Shown here piece by piece: positions 11,608-23,222 of a stretch of 64,000 nucleotides of DNA; positions within the stretch are counted from its first letter, which is position 1, and every line of letters starts with the position of its first letter. The position numbers and the translations under genes were made by a program. Origin of the DNA: Trichosphaerium sp. ATCC 40318 (lineage: Eukaryota > Discosea > Flabellinia > Trichosidae); NCBI GenBank assembly GCA_038496445.1, contig JALMLS010000322.1, forward strand, positions 744,001 through 808,000, given 5' to 3'. The notes below the pieces were generated by a model. The model did no database searches. It was not told where the DNA came from and worked only from the letters and a program-made list of their open reading frames with translations.

Positions 11608-11758
11608 AAGAGTTAGTGCCTCGTAGTAATTCCTCTAATTTAATGGTACAAGCCTTAAATAGGTTCTAGTGAATACCATACGTACTTTTAGAATCTTTTC
11701 TTTGCTTCTTCATCCGTTTAAGCGACCACAAAAGATTAAACTGACAAAGCTTGACTAA

Positions 11759-12244
11759 CTAGCTTTTTTTGTTGTTCCGTGAATCAACGCTGAATAAGCT
11801 TGTAACGCTGTTTAAGAACTTAGACAAAGCGTTTTGTCTTCCTTTGATTGTTGTGCATTCTAGAGCGTGTTTAGTTATGTTTGATGAAGCTGTGTGCAAC
11901 TTGCTGATAAAGACGTTACGTATCATCTTTATTGCTGACAATTTTTTATCTTTTGCTTGGCGGCTGGTTCTTAGGATGCTTGTCTTTTTAACATTATCAG
12001 TATGCTGTGGTGGAGTAAGAGAGGTGTTCAAAATAAATAACCTGACTGAACGCAAAAACATGAGTACAATTCCTCGAAGTATGTTAACACTAGTCTTCAC
12101 GTTCATCAGCACAAGTACTAAATCCGAACTGAACAAAGCTGTTATGACAGAACTAAACAAACACAGGAAGCCATAGGGTGTTCCTATTAATAGGCTTAAT
12201 AACTGCCTAATTGGAGCTCTAGGGAAAATTACTTCACTTTCCAA
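11759..12244 (-). CDS. Hypothetical protein with N-terminal hydrophobic segments
   Basis: A 161-residue ORF that starts about 80 nt after the stop of the right-arm hydrolase on the same strand. It begins MESEVIFPRAPIRQLLSLLIG and has two hydrophobic stretches in the first 60 residues, then a basic Ser/Thr-rich tail. Its 5' part is also present in the left arm, where two of three small indels are multiples of three, weakly suggesting coding; there it hits a stop soon after. The rest lies outside the duplication. A 135-residue ORF on the other strand overlaps, so the strand is uncertain. No family recognised. Confidence 0.3.
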   Translation of the reverse strand: MESEVIFPRAPIRQLLSLLIGTPYGFLCLFSSVITALFSSDLVLVLMNVKTSVNILRGIVLMFLRSVRLFILNTSLTPPQHTDNVKKTSILRTSRQAKDKKLSAIKMIRNVFISKLHTASSNITKHALECTTIKGRQNALSKFLNSVTSLFSVDSRNNKKS

Positions 12245-12322
12245 TTTAATTTTTGGTAAACGGAAAACTCTGCTGGATATAAAGTAGGACGTTAGAAGAA
12301 CTTTATTGTTTTTAGTTAGTAA

Positions 12323-13435
12323 CTAAACATCAAGTTTTGAGGTTATTGCTTTGGATACAACACCAGCTAATACTTCGTATCCCATCTTTTCGAAATGAAC
12401 ATTATTATGTAGTTGAATACCATCACATTCTGTGTAGTAATACCCGCTCCCACAAACACCAATAATAGCATCAAAAGCGTCAGCTAGTAAAATCTATTTA
12501 AAAATCATTAAGTTAGTAACATAACCTCAGAAATCTCTTGGTGGGTACCTGGAGCGATTTCATAAGCGAGTTTGCTGCTGTGTTATACTCTATCACCTCT
12601 TTTTCAAACCTAAAATATTCATCAGTTAACACGTGACTGCGGTACATGCGTTCACATTAATTCAAAAAGTTGACTTGATAACAATCAAGTTGGTCAATGC
12701 TTCGTTGGGGGGCACTTGAGCCAATTAAAAAAATTTTAATGTACCTCATAGGACTTAATGCTGTTACATTAGGTACAGGCGTAGTATCAACCCATATGGC
12801 TTTCTCAGCACCGCCCAGGTGAGATATAATTCCAGAAGAAATTGTTTTAAGATTGGCAATGTATGCAGGCAATTCAACACGCTCTTTGTCATGTGCGACA
12901 TCATGTAGACCAAAGTTGAACGTAATTACATCCCATTTAACGTCACTAAGCCATGATTTGAGACATGTAGTGCCCCGAATAGTGTTATCACCGTTGACTG
13001 GTATGTGTTGAATGTTTGCTTTACCGGCTAAACTCGGATTAGGAAACTTGAAAATGAAAGTTACGTGGAAAAAGATTCAGCCTTTTTTACACGACTTTTA
13101 CCCGATGCGGTTATGTCGCACTGTAAGTGACGTGCGTGGACGTTATTTAATCCGCACAAAATAGCGATTTTGAAAAGGGTAAAGAGTTTGAAAGGCGTGC
13201 CTAGTTTAGTTCGTAGAAACTCTGTGTACCCACAACAAGTTGTCTTTCCGGTGTTCAAAGATATTGAATCCCCTTTTGATAGAAATTAGATTGAAATACT
13301 TTAAAATCACGTGGGTTTACCGATTATTAGTACGTTAGGAAGCGTTGATGAAATATTGTAGCTGGTTTTACCACAAACGCTCTGTCCATAGGCGAGAGCA
13401 AGATAAGCAATTAAAAGTGCCAAAGGTGCGTTCAT
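12323..13435 (-). CDS. Secreted SGNH/GDSL hydrolase, right copy, intact nucleophile
   Basis: Mirror copy of the gene at 8017. The signal peptide (complement of 13435 downward) is MNAPLALLIA-like. The intron before the nucleophile (acceptor near 13274) is followed by three G, so the joined codons read G-D-S-I-S as the family requires. Further blocks are GYTEFL, KANIQHIP, FNFGLHD and the Asp/His block near the C-terminus, ending SKLDV at TAG (12323-12325). Of the two copies this one looks functional. It has its own differences: NTGKTT replaces NDVKAL after the nucleophile, and the small intron near 13080-13135 differs in length. It probably acts as a secreted esterase; the substrate cannot be told from sequence. 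Confidence 0.75.
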
Positions 13436-13629
13436 TGTTAAGTTTATTTTGTAAAAATCAAACGAAGATTCATAGTAAAGTCAATGATGGTTTGACATGT
13501 TTGTCATCAGTAGCAAATAAAGGCATGGATGTCGCATATTATAAACCACGCCAAAAGAGTATTAACACGCCCACTGCCGGAGTGCGACGGAACCTTACAC
13601 AACAAGGAGTATCCCAAGAATTTCATTTG

Positions 13630-13786
13630 ACTCCTCATGGAGGCTATATTCATTGTTATTACAAGGATGATTCTAGGTGTTTTTAAGCAATGGAATAATG
13701 ATAGCAAGCTTGTCAGGTATTGCATGTATAAAAAAGGAGAATACAAGAAGAGCATGCGTGGACGATTTCAATTTTTAAGAAAGTAA
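13630..13786 (+). pseudogene. MORN-variant gene remnant
   Basis: Encodes the last ~55 residues of the protein at 6564-7541 (TPHGGYIHCYY, then FKQWNND, then GEYKKSMRGRFQFLRK and stop). A deletion of about four bases after the codons for DDS shifts the frame, and everything upstream of the penultimate repeats is gone. It lies where the right arm of the inverted duplication should carry the whole gene. Confidence 0.85.
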
Positions 13787-13923
13787 GTCTGGGTAATGTC
13801 ATTCAATGTTGTGAAGTGACTGGTGTTATTTACCTAACAATGTTGTTCACTGTTTATATATAAAACTATTTGTTGACCATTCACAGAGCCTTCAGTTTCG
13901 ACTCTTGCATGTTGGTTTTGACA

Positions 13924-15884
13924 ACAACTGAACAAAATTCGTTCAACTGCAAGTCTATGGAGAATACGACCCAAAGTACGAAAATCGAGTTCCTAAATTA
14001 CACCAGTTGCTCTTTTTTTCGTTTTTTTAACGTTTAGCTTGTGCTTGCAAATTTATTACACTTTGTCCACAAGCTACAAGATGTTCTATGAACGAAACCC
14101 ACTTGTACTTGACTTGGTGTATTTATTTGAGTGACAACGTGTTGTTTGCAATTTCTATTCTATAATGCCTAAACGCCTAAGATAAACTGCTAACAAACCA
14201 CCAAGATTATGAGTTTAATTTGTATGTAGTTGTACCACAACTGATGATTGTATTACCTTAATCGCATGAACAATCATTGCTGTTTTGCATACCAGCTGTA
14301 GAGCCAGATTATGTAAGCACTCCACTTTTAAAACAAAATTATTTTGATGTTAAAAATAGTTTTTTATGATTGACGCTTGAGTAAATAGTAGCTATACATA
14401 CTGTAAATAATATATAGAGAGCACGAAACATTCACCAGCAGTGATGTAGCCTACAATGACTCTAAAAAATAGTGTAATTTTGTGACTTTTTAAGCATTGT
14501 TTAGCTAAGTTATACTTATTGCACGCATTATCAATTATGTTTTCATCACTTTGAGTATGTGTCAATGGTCGTATTTAAAAGCCTCAAAGCATGTTGTTGA
14601 AAAGTAAACGCACAATAAAGTGCCTCAAATGTGGGAGTTTGTTGAATGATATTTGATGAAACAAAAGGTTTACTATTCTACACTGATGTTATATGTTATG
14701 TTCTACACTTTTCTTCATTAGAAAATGAGTATATGGTATAGTGGTACCACTATGATCAATTGTAAAAATATGCATGCCAATAGCGTTTGCACCAAAAGTA
14801 CTCACTTACATTTTTTTTTTCCCAAAGTTATCAAACAATCAATTTTACATCTCAGTTATTGCCACCGATATACTCACATGCGTTGCAAGTGAAGTATTTT
14901 AGCTGGCACATTTATGTGTTTTTAAAAATGCCCAGTTTTCTAAAGCTGGAATTTTTCGTAAAACCAATATTAAAGGCTAGGGCCAAAACGGTCCAAACTG
15001 TGAATATGTAGAAACAGAAGTATATGAGCTGTTTATATAGTTTAGAGAATATCGATGGCATTGCCTGGCATTATACTTTTTTCTTGCCTTTTTGTTTTAA
15101 ACGGCGTTTTATGCTTGGAAACGATTCTACGCATGAATAACGCTTATATAGTATTGTTCTTTGATTTTAAAGAGCAATTAACTTTTTTAGCTACTAAACG
15201 CTGTTAGAATTAAAGGTTACTTTGCCTACCGACTTTACATAACTAAGACAACGGTTGGGAGGAAAGACAAAACGTCTTAGTGGCTGTTGCAGCGCACTGA
15301 GGTGTTGTATATTCACCAGACACTACAGTACAAAAATTGCTGAAAAGGGGATTTTTTACAAAGAAATATAGGATATATAAGGGAGGGAAAGGGGTGTTTG
15401 CTGCTAGCCATAGTTGATACTTGTGATGCTTCGTTTGTTAAAGTTGAAAAGTCAAAGTCACGGTCACCGGTCCACCTTATTCAAACGTTCGAAATGGGTC
15501 ACATATTCGATCATAAAACACTTATAACTTCATTTCCTACATATTTGGAACAATTAAAAGGCTGTGTAATGTGCAGGCATCATGAAACCGTGTTCAAGGA
15601 GTTTATGTTGCTACTTTCCTTTTAAGGCAAATAGTTTTTGCTTTTAAGTAAGTACTTTATTCCACGCTTACAACGTAATTTTATGCTCTCACACTCCACC
15701 ACCTTATTTAACAGCATCTTTTAAAGCCGATAAGCATGTGTGGAATGCATACGTAATCTGGCTCTATAACGTTTGAAATTAATTCTATTAACGCTTATCG
15801 TTGTATACAATCAACAAGCTATGGAGATAAATGTCAACAACAGTTTGAGTAATGATTGCATGATGGAAATAGTATCTGGCAATG
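13924..15884. other. Gene-poor region
   Basis: About 2 kb with no supported gene. ORFs at 14787-15011 and 15398-15625 are short and show no recognisable motif. Sequence is AT-rich with several T- and A-runs. No tandem repeats or RNA genes seen. Confidence 0.45.
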
Positions 15885-16660
15885 ATTGAAAACGTATCAA
15901 CCAATCTAAATCTAGATCTATCAAAGCATTTCAATCAATCACATGATTTGGTTCATATTCATGCTGAAATGACATTTATATTTGATTACAAGTACACAAA
16001 TTATCACAACACAGTGTTCAATCAGGTAATATCAATCTAATCGATTAAGTGTTGTGGTTATTTTAGGCTCTTTTCACCATTCAAACAGCTAATAAACAAC
16101 AATCACCACTTCTCGTATCACAATATAATGTACTCAAGCTTGTATCTAATCTGTATATGCACTTTATGTACGTCAACTGTGGCACTACGACAGCCTTTTT
16201 GTTTCACTTGTTTTACAAAATAATTTCAAGTTATCAATCTCATCATATTGTAGTATTATCAATAGCTACCTGCAATATCATTTTTCCAGACGCTGTGAGA
16301 GTTAAATCTCACCGTACGCTTACTGGAGGAAGCAAATATGCCTTTAAAGATTGTACTCAGCAAAACAGTAGGCAACCCGACATAGTAATTGCTTTCTGTG
16401 CTTACACTATGTTTTTTTAAGTTGAGACTGTTACTTGTACTAGCACAAATGGTGAAGTATTGCTAATTTACAAAACTGATATGAGAGGTAAGCTTTAACT
16501 GGTATAAGAGATACATTCTAATCAAGTTGTTGCTTTCTTTTAGAAGGATATCTCACATTGGATACTGTGCCGTATGTATTTCTTGGCCATGAACCTGATG
16601 CTAATCACGATAATATAAGACGAGGTCATATCCCTGGATATCCAGGAATTTCCTTTTCTT
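15885..16660 (+). repeat. Direct repeat, copy 2 (matches about 9626-10440)
   Basis: Second copy of the small secreted-protein locus, about 6.2 kb from the first and just outside the right arm of the inverted duplication. The homologous upstream region includes 'tcaatcaggtaatatcaatc' and the matching signal-peptide codons. Confidence 0.8.
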
Positions 16661-16698
16661 TTACGACAATGAACTATCTATTTAATAAACTACTATAA
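16128..16698 (+). CDS. Small secreted protein, copy 2
   Basis: Paralogue of the gene at 9871 with the same signal peptide (MYSSSLYLICICT by nucleotide match, start 16128). Here the run after CAGCC has five T, and a 56-nt GT...AG intron (about 16210-16265) joins RQPFCFTS to TCNIIFPDAV in frame. Later introns join KYAFKDCTQQN to ETVTCTSTNGEVLLIYKTD, and that to EGYLTLDTVPYVFLGHEPD. The shared core ends at GHIPGYPG; the tail then reads a different frame (SFSFTTMNYLFNKLL, stop TAA) from copy 1. This copy has the more regular exon structure. Function is unknown; secretion and conserved cysteines suggest an extracellular role. Confidence 0.6.
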
Positions 16699-17213
16699 TC
16701 TCTTCTCAACTGAACAAGATATTGGCTTGTGTACAAAACAACTTTGCAATACCAGAATACAATTGCTTGCTTTCACTCTTAGAAATTACTCAACAGTGTT
16801 AATGCTGCGCCAATATTTGAAAGCCATACAAGCGATGTTGCGACTTGAAATAAAGCCATTCATTTTAAATCAAGATACTTTTTAAAAGGCTACCTATGTT
16901 AACAACCCATCGTTATCAACAATTGTTCTATGTGCACATTTTAGCTCCGACTAAAAAGTAGTTGTACATTGATTCGGCATTTTGGTAGCTACGAAATTAA
17001 TGGTATGTTTGACACTTGGCGAATCCATGTAAAGAAGAGTTTTAAATGTCCAGTTCTTTACAATGTCTTTTTTTATTATTTTTCAAGAAAGTACTATGAA
17101 GTAGTGTCGTGTGTTATTTTACAATTATGTTCTTGCACAACTTCATGCCAAGATAACTCTACCCTTTCTCTCCATAATCTAGGAAACTTTGGTTTACCTA
17201 GTTTAGTATATCC
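16699..17213. other. Intergenic
   Basis: About 0.5 kb between convergent genes. The ORF 16969-17259 lacks recognisable motifs and overlaps the 3' end of the ligase gene. Nothing else seen. Confidence 0.4.
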
Positions 17214-20200
17214 CTACAAAACAAGGTATAAACAAAAAAATATTAAATCATCAATTTGAGCTCGTACAGAGTAACGAATAGTTAAAACGGTATCAGGTGC
17301 AGGTGGGTTATGCCAATCCCAGTTTGAGCAAGCCACGGCTAGCATATCTTCTTGAGGAGTCATGCAAATAAGGTAACCTCCTTTAACATTCCTCGTAAAC
17401 ATCTTGACTTCCATATCTTGGTCAGGCTATTTGAAAAAAGTCAAGTTAATTCCTAATGCATGATGAATTGTTACCTTGACTTTTAAAGCTCTTTCTGATC
17501 GCCCTGATACGTAGGTAGAACCAGGCTCGCGGAGAACAATTCCTTCACCACCATGATCAACAACCAAGGAAACTTTAGACTCAACATGTCGACGTCCAAA
17601 GCACTGACTGTACTGTACAAGTTTCAAGAAAGGTACATTTAGCATTGGTACCCTTCGCTCAAAAAACCGCCGGCGCTCTATAATAATAACTTATAAACTT
17701 TTTTCTATGTCTTAACATACCTTCAAATGATACATTAGGCATGGGAGTATCAAAAACATGAAACGTTATACCTAAAGGATAAGACTTAACAAAACAACCC
17801 TTTTTGAGCTAAAAGGAAAGAAGCACATGTGTCAGTTTATGAGTATAATAATAATAATTAGTTATTATATATCAAGGTTGTCATAGATAATTAGTTATTA
17901 TATATCAAGGTTGTCATAGATAATTAGACTTTGATGAAAACCATGAAGATTTGCAACATAGAAAGAAAAAAAAATAAGAAAAAGTGAAAAATCCTACCTG
18001 ACCACTGTTCACGTTTGAATAAGTCGTTCAATAAACGCTCATGATCAGGTTTATTCAGACTAGATCATTGCATTAGCATTTTCAATATAGCAGGTAGTTT
18101 CGTTGACGTACCAAAGCTCTCCATCAAGAGGGAAGTTTGGAAGTTGATCAAGTATTGAATCAGGTGCTGGTATTTGTTTTCCTCTCCTTGAAAACAGCAT
18201 CTCACCGGTCCAGTACGCCCTAATACCATCAAACTTCTCTGAAAAGTACCTAACAAACTTAGTTAACACTGAAATGTTACTTTCTTTTTGGTACCATCCA
18301 CAAGGATTGTGGTATTTTCTATATAACGACAACTGCAGGATTTGATTCTTAATACTCGCTGTATTTGTAGTTAGTTTAGTGCCTTAATCAACATTTTGTC
18401 ATACCTTCAGCAGCAAAGTATTTATTATATGGTACTTTTAGCAGTGGTTCAGTTTTGCCGTGAGAGATTGATAGCTTAACATCTGGTCTATAATTAAAGT
18501 AAAGTTAGAAGGCTGAGCGAAGCAATTTCCAAAACCTGAAATGATGTATTGTTGCTGCGAGACTCTCAGCATCATTCTATTTAACATGGTAAGTATGTAT
18601 GTATTATGATAGTCATGGATACCTTCCACCAATAAGGTATTGGAACCAGAGTGATGCCTAGAAGTGAATTTAATATTGAATGAAAAGTAGTGATGTTACT
18701 GTACCAAATTCAATTGCTAGTTTTTTCTTTTCTCTATCACGTTCTTCATACGTCAGTGCCATACCATATAAATCATGGTAATGTTGCTCGCCTATTTTGA
18801 AATAAGACATAAAAAACGAGCTGAAAAGCAAAAAGGTAACAAACTGAGACTATCAATCAACTTCACAAGTACTCAGCTGTTAAGTAATAACACCCATTGA
18901 TTGTAATCAGTATTCCTTACCTTGGTACTCCAACGCAAGTTTTAGTTCTGGAACATAAACATCAAGAGAATAACCACAATACCACTGGTGCTCCTCTAAT
19001 ATTTTTACACGAGGTAGAACAAACTTTGCCATTTCCCGCATCCACCTTTAAAAAAATCAAAATCTTTGTCACACATACTAATTTGCTTACCTTTGTCTTG
19101 ATTTTTTATTTCGGCGCTTAAAAAGAGGCCAATACCAAGGAAATTCCGGATAAAGTATTTTTAGTACTCTCGGAAAGTACCTCAGAATTCCTGTTCCACC
19201 AAGCTGAATGAGCTGTTCGTGAGATACACGAAGCCTAAAAAAGGTTATTAACAATGTTATGAGATCATTTAATACATTACCAATCTTGTGGTTCATCAAG
19301 CTTCAACTTGACTTCAACACGTTTTAGGAATGTTACAATGTTTTCCATCTTTGTCCAAAACCCTCTTGGTTTATTCTTTGTTGGAATCTTTGATACCCTT
19401 CTCTTACGTCTTTTCTTTATCTTAAACTTCCGCTCATCCCATTTAAAATTATCATATACAGCACCAAGAGTCCTAAACAGTGACCCGCCATGCCTACGTT
19501 CAAAGTAAATGAGCACATAGTATTTGGGAAAAACACAAAAAAAAGTTCTCAGAAAAAAGTTGAAAGCACGTGCTGACGAATTATACTTGATCCTCTATCA
19601 TGTACCATCTGTTTCTTAACCTTATACCAATCATTTAAAATCTTAATCTTAAGCTCCTCTGCAATAGCATTAAATCTTGTGTACTGGTTTTCTTTAACTT
19701 CCCAATGACGATGAGGTGCTTTACTAATATTGTACAAATTAGTTACATCTGTGTCAATATGAACACGTGCTCAAAACTAGATGGTATCCACTCATGATTT
19801 GGATATAAAGCTTGAAGCATCCTGATTGTTGAGTTACCATACCTAAAAGAAACGAGCGAATGTCAAACTCTTGGTAAAAGACTTCTCGTTTTTTTCTTAC
19901 TTGGCAATTAACCCTGCGCCACCGTGACTAATGATGTCATCTTTTCTTATTTTATACATGTCATCAAGTTCCACAATATCAAGCTTACTTTTAATTTCAT
20001 TGAACATATCCCGTTGGTTCTGTATGTTGTCCCAAAAATGTTTGGGAACCTTTCTAATGATACTGGTCACTAACAACAAAACAGAAAAAAAAGTATTGCG
20101 AACGTGAAACCAAAGTCATTCCATTCTATATTTGGATAAATTGTTTTCAACGCTGTAGAAACAGAGCTCTGGTATCTATTTCACATTAAAATTATAACAA

Positions 20201-20540
20201 AAGTAAGTAACCTGGATACCAAACCACGTGATGATTGGAAAAAAAAAAAGCAAAAAAGAACATACTTGTTTAGGATACTACGACCTCCTACAGCGTGTAC
20301 TTCTTTTTTTGTGACTCCATACCTACTCAATATTACTCGGGGACTACTAGTTTAGGTATACCAATAGCTTGAATCGATTATTCTCAATTCAGGTGCGACA
20401 ACTGTGTCAAAAAAATGTCTTTGGTTTGAAACAACATTCCAATGACCTGATGGCGCTCTGGGACGTTTTGGGACTGAAAACACGTCAATATTTTCACAAT
20501 TTCGTATTGAAGCGCGTATACGTAGAAACGGCGTGCGCAT
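17214..20540 (-). CDS. Repeat-nuclease-DNA ligase fusion protein
   Basis: Exons join from MRTPFLRIRAS (20540) to the stop at 17214, roughly 800 residues. First come four units of about 80 residues with the pattern P-x-x-x-W-x-x-x-x-N-Q-x-x-F...W/Y-Y-x-V...GG-x-x-x-L...YPxxxW, for example VPKHFWDNIQNQRDMF and LKILYPEFPWYW. Next is a PD-(D/E)XK-like nuclease: WMREMAKFVLP, YSLDVYVPELKLALEYQG, then EQHYHDLYG, ERDREKKKLA, GITLVPIPYWW, SLAATIHHFRPDV. Last is an ATP-dependent DNA ligase: KKFDGIRAYW (nucleotidyl Lys), SRRGKQIPAPD, PLDGELW, GGEGIVLREPGSTY and ALKVK. I recall similar repeat plus nuclease proteins in other protists and fungi. Cutting and sealing on one chain suggests DNA repair or processing; the substrate is unknown. 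Some introns (such as near 19790) are inferred, and the Trp of GELW falls on a splice site. Confidence 0.75.
17857..17922. repeat. Two-unit 33-nt tandem repeat in an intron
   Basis: Two perfect 33-nt units starting 'attagttattatatatcaag', with a third partial start at 17923. It lies in an intron of the ligase part of the fusion gene. Confidence 0.9.
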
Positions 20541-20753
20541 GTCATTTTTACGACGTTGTAATGCCTTACAGACCCTTACCTACTTTTGTGGCTGCAATAG
20601 CACTTATTTTGCCACTAGCCATCACAACACACCGCTTTACACATAATCTAGGCGGTTATACGTCTGTACAGAATCATACAATAATCTTAAAAGGTCAATA
20701 CAAGTAAACAAAAAAGAACTTCAATTATTTATTATTTAAAGGTTTAATTGTTT
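20541..20753. other. Short promoter/terminator interval
   Basis: About 210 nt between the stop of adenylosuccinate synthetase and the start of the fusion gene, both on the minus strand. It must hold the 3' end of one and the promoter of the other. No motif stands out. Confidence 0.4.
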
Positions 20754-22704
20754 TTACAAGCATTCGATAACCTCAGCACGGCCTGGACCAACACCGATCC
20801 AACCGACCTTAACGTTCATTTCACTTTCGATCCTAAGATGAAAGAGTTAGATACATAGCACAGATAAAAAAGTGGTGCAAAAAAAAGAAAAAAAAAAAGA
20901 AGACGTACTTCTTAACGTAGTTCTTGGCGTTCTCTGGCAAGTCTTCAAACTTTCTAACACCAGTGATATCTTCTGTCCATGCAGGCATAGTAATATACTC
21001 AGCGGTTACGCCCTAAATAACAAATAAACACGAGAAAACAATTCAAAGAAAAAAATTACACGTACTTCTAGTACTTTGATTGAACCTGGCATGCCTTGTA
21101 GTTCTTTACCTTCGTACATGTACTTAGTGCATAATTTTAGTTCTGGTGCATTGCTTAGAACATCCAACTTTGTGATACAAATGTAGTCAAATCCGTTGAT
21201 CTGTGAAGAGTACTTCAATTGAACCTTTTAAATTTGTAAATATGGTTGTTAACTTAGATAAAAAGTAACAACTTACAAGGTCGATCCATCCACAACGTCT
21301 TGGTCTTCCAGTAGTAGTACCAAACTCGTGTCCAACCTTTTGAAATTGAGTACCAGCTGGTCCTTCATCCTCAGTAGGGAATGGTCCAGCACCAACTGTA
21401 GTTACAGTTAATTAACCACAAAATAAAAACAAAAAGTAGTTTAAAGAAAAAACCATACCTCTTGTTGAGTATGCCTTCACAACACCGATTACCTTACCAA
21501 CAAATTTTGGTGGAATACCCAATCCCTAATACAAGGATAAGTCTTTCTTTACCAAGGACCTGGAATAAAAAAAACGTACAGCGCAAGCACCACCAGAAAT
21601 AGGATTTGAAGAGGTAACATAAGGATAAGTACCAAAGTCAATATCCAACATTGCTGCGTTAGCGCCTTCAATAAGAACACGTTTGTTGTCCTAAGAACAT
21701 GTCAATATAATGTGGTTTACTTCTAGGTGCGAGCTGTATTTACCTTGAATGCAGTATGGAGATATTGGACACCATCAACAATCATGTGATCAATCTTCTT
21801 TAACAATTGTTGGTACTTCTCAAGTTCGGCTGCTACGTCAACGTTGAAGTCTCCAGTGTAAGCCCATCTCTTACTGTGACCCTAGTCATTAAAGATGAGC
21901 AATGAAGCTAGGTTTTAAAAAAAAAAGGTCATCTTACAGCTACAAGACGCTCAAGCTTGTCCTTCATTAGCTCTGGGAATTTCAAATCACCCACGCGAAT
22001 ACCGGTTCTAGTACATACGTTAGAGTCTTTGCAGCAACGTGAAACGAAAGGAACACGATTTTTTGACATGCCAACAACAAAACGTACCTTGACATTTTAT
22101 CAGCGTAACATGGACCAATACCGCGCTTAGTAGTGCCTAGTTTCTTTCCTGTACCAGAAGAACGTTCTAAATAATGTTAGGCATTGTTTATACGCGTTTT
22201 GATCAATGTTTGCTGAGGTATAGAAAAGTTTGCGCACCAACTTCGTTCAAGCCGTCAATTGTCTTGTGCATGCCTAAGACAACATGTGCGCGGTCTGAAA
22301 TGAAAAATCTGTCTGTTCATTGTTTAGTGAGTGCTAAACTCGGAGATGGTTACCTTTGTAATCAATGTTGCTCTTTTCGAGACCCGCCAATTCGCCAAGT
22401 AAAGTTTCGATGCAAACAACGACGCCATTTCCAATGAAACAAACAGCGTCAGGGTATAAAATACCCGAAGGAACCAAGTGAAAGGCGTGTTTAACTTTGT
22501 CTACGACAATAGTGTGTCCTGCAGCTCTTTAGACTTGTAGACTTATTAAAAATCGCTCGTACCAGCATTAGAACCACCGTTGTAGCGACAAATAACATTT
22601 GCTTTCTCAGACAGCAGATCTATCAGTTTTCCTTTTCCTTCGTCGCCCCATTGTGCTCCGACAATCACTGTAGCGACTCCAGTCGATAATTCGTAACTGC
22701 TCAT
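20754..22704 (-). CDS. ADSS: Adenylosuccinate synthetase
   Basis: This enzyme joins IMP and aspartate with GTP to make adenylosuccinate, the first committed step to AMP, in the cytosol. The start at 22704 gives [21 protein letters not shown], followed by EGKGK, the GTP-binding P-loop typical of the family, and [14 protein letters not shown] second in-frame ATG lies nine codons upstream. Later exons give the family blocks for the GRPRRCGW-type loop (near 21280-21300), [19 protein letters not shown] (about 21130-21180) and the C-terminal [17 protein letters not shown] with stop TAA at 20754. There are around ten short introns. The length after splicing fits the usual ~430 residues. The gene is divergent from the BRPF-like gene, with 518 nt between starts. 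Confidence 0.93.
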
Positions 22705-23222
22705 TGTGTATTTATTTTCAAATGACAACAATAGCTAAGAATCAGCGCGACCAATTTATGTGAACACCTTTCAACAGCATTCTTCGTGTATATTGTTCAG
22801 CAATACACTTTACCGTAAATTAATGTAGTCGAAAACGCTCGCCCAGTTTAAACGCGTATAATGGCGGTTGCAAATAGCACCTCTTTGCGACAACAGCGTA
22901 TAGAATACGTCCCCTGTATTTTTGTTGAGTTTGGTTAACCTTAGAAACAAAAAAAATATTAACGCATTAAACTCTGTCTCAAAACAACCTCCAGCGCCAT
23001 AGGCAAAACCGTTGAAACTAGTTTGAATAATATTTTGTACAACCTGTTAAGAACGCGTTTTACGTATCGTTTAACTGTTACGCCCTTTTCTCTATTCGCG
23101 CCTAGTCTTTCCGGCGATTTTGGTAAGCCTAGATTTCAACCAACAAAGCACACTTTTGTTTCGGTCGTTCGCACAATGCGACTTTAGAAATCCCTACAAA
23201 AATGCTCTAATGCGTAATACTT
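22705..23222. promoter_or_regulatory. Divergent promoter region
   Basis: 518 nt between the starts of ADSS (-) and the BRPF-like gene (+). It should carry both promoters. No TATA box or known operator can be assigned with confidence. Confidence 0.4.

Larger units (their letters stand above)
12078..13923. repeat. Right arm of large inverted duplication
   Basis: Reverse-complement copy of about 6431-9503, shorter because most of the MORN-variant gene and about 180 nt beyond the hydrolase are missing. The hydrolase gene and the region around its introns are nearly identical to the left arm. Confidence 0.85.

Noticed and set aside
11769-12176. Plus-strand 135-codon ORF
   Set aside because: It overlaps the minus-strand ORF 11759-12244, which is colinear with the left-arm sequence; it has no motif of its own.
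9871-16698. Retrotransposon origin for the secreted-gene pair
   Set aside because: Both copies keep introns and shared upstream sequence, so they arose by DNA duplication.
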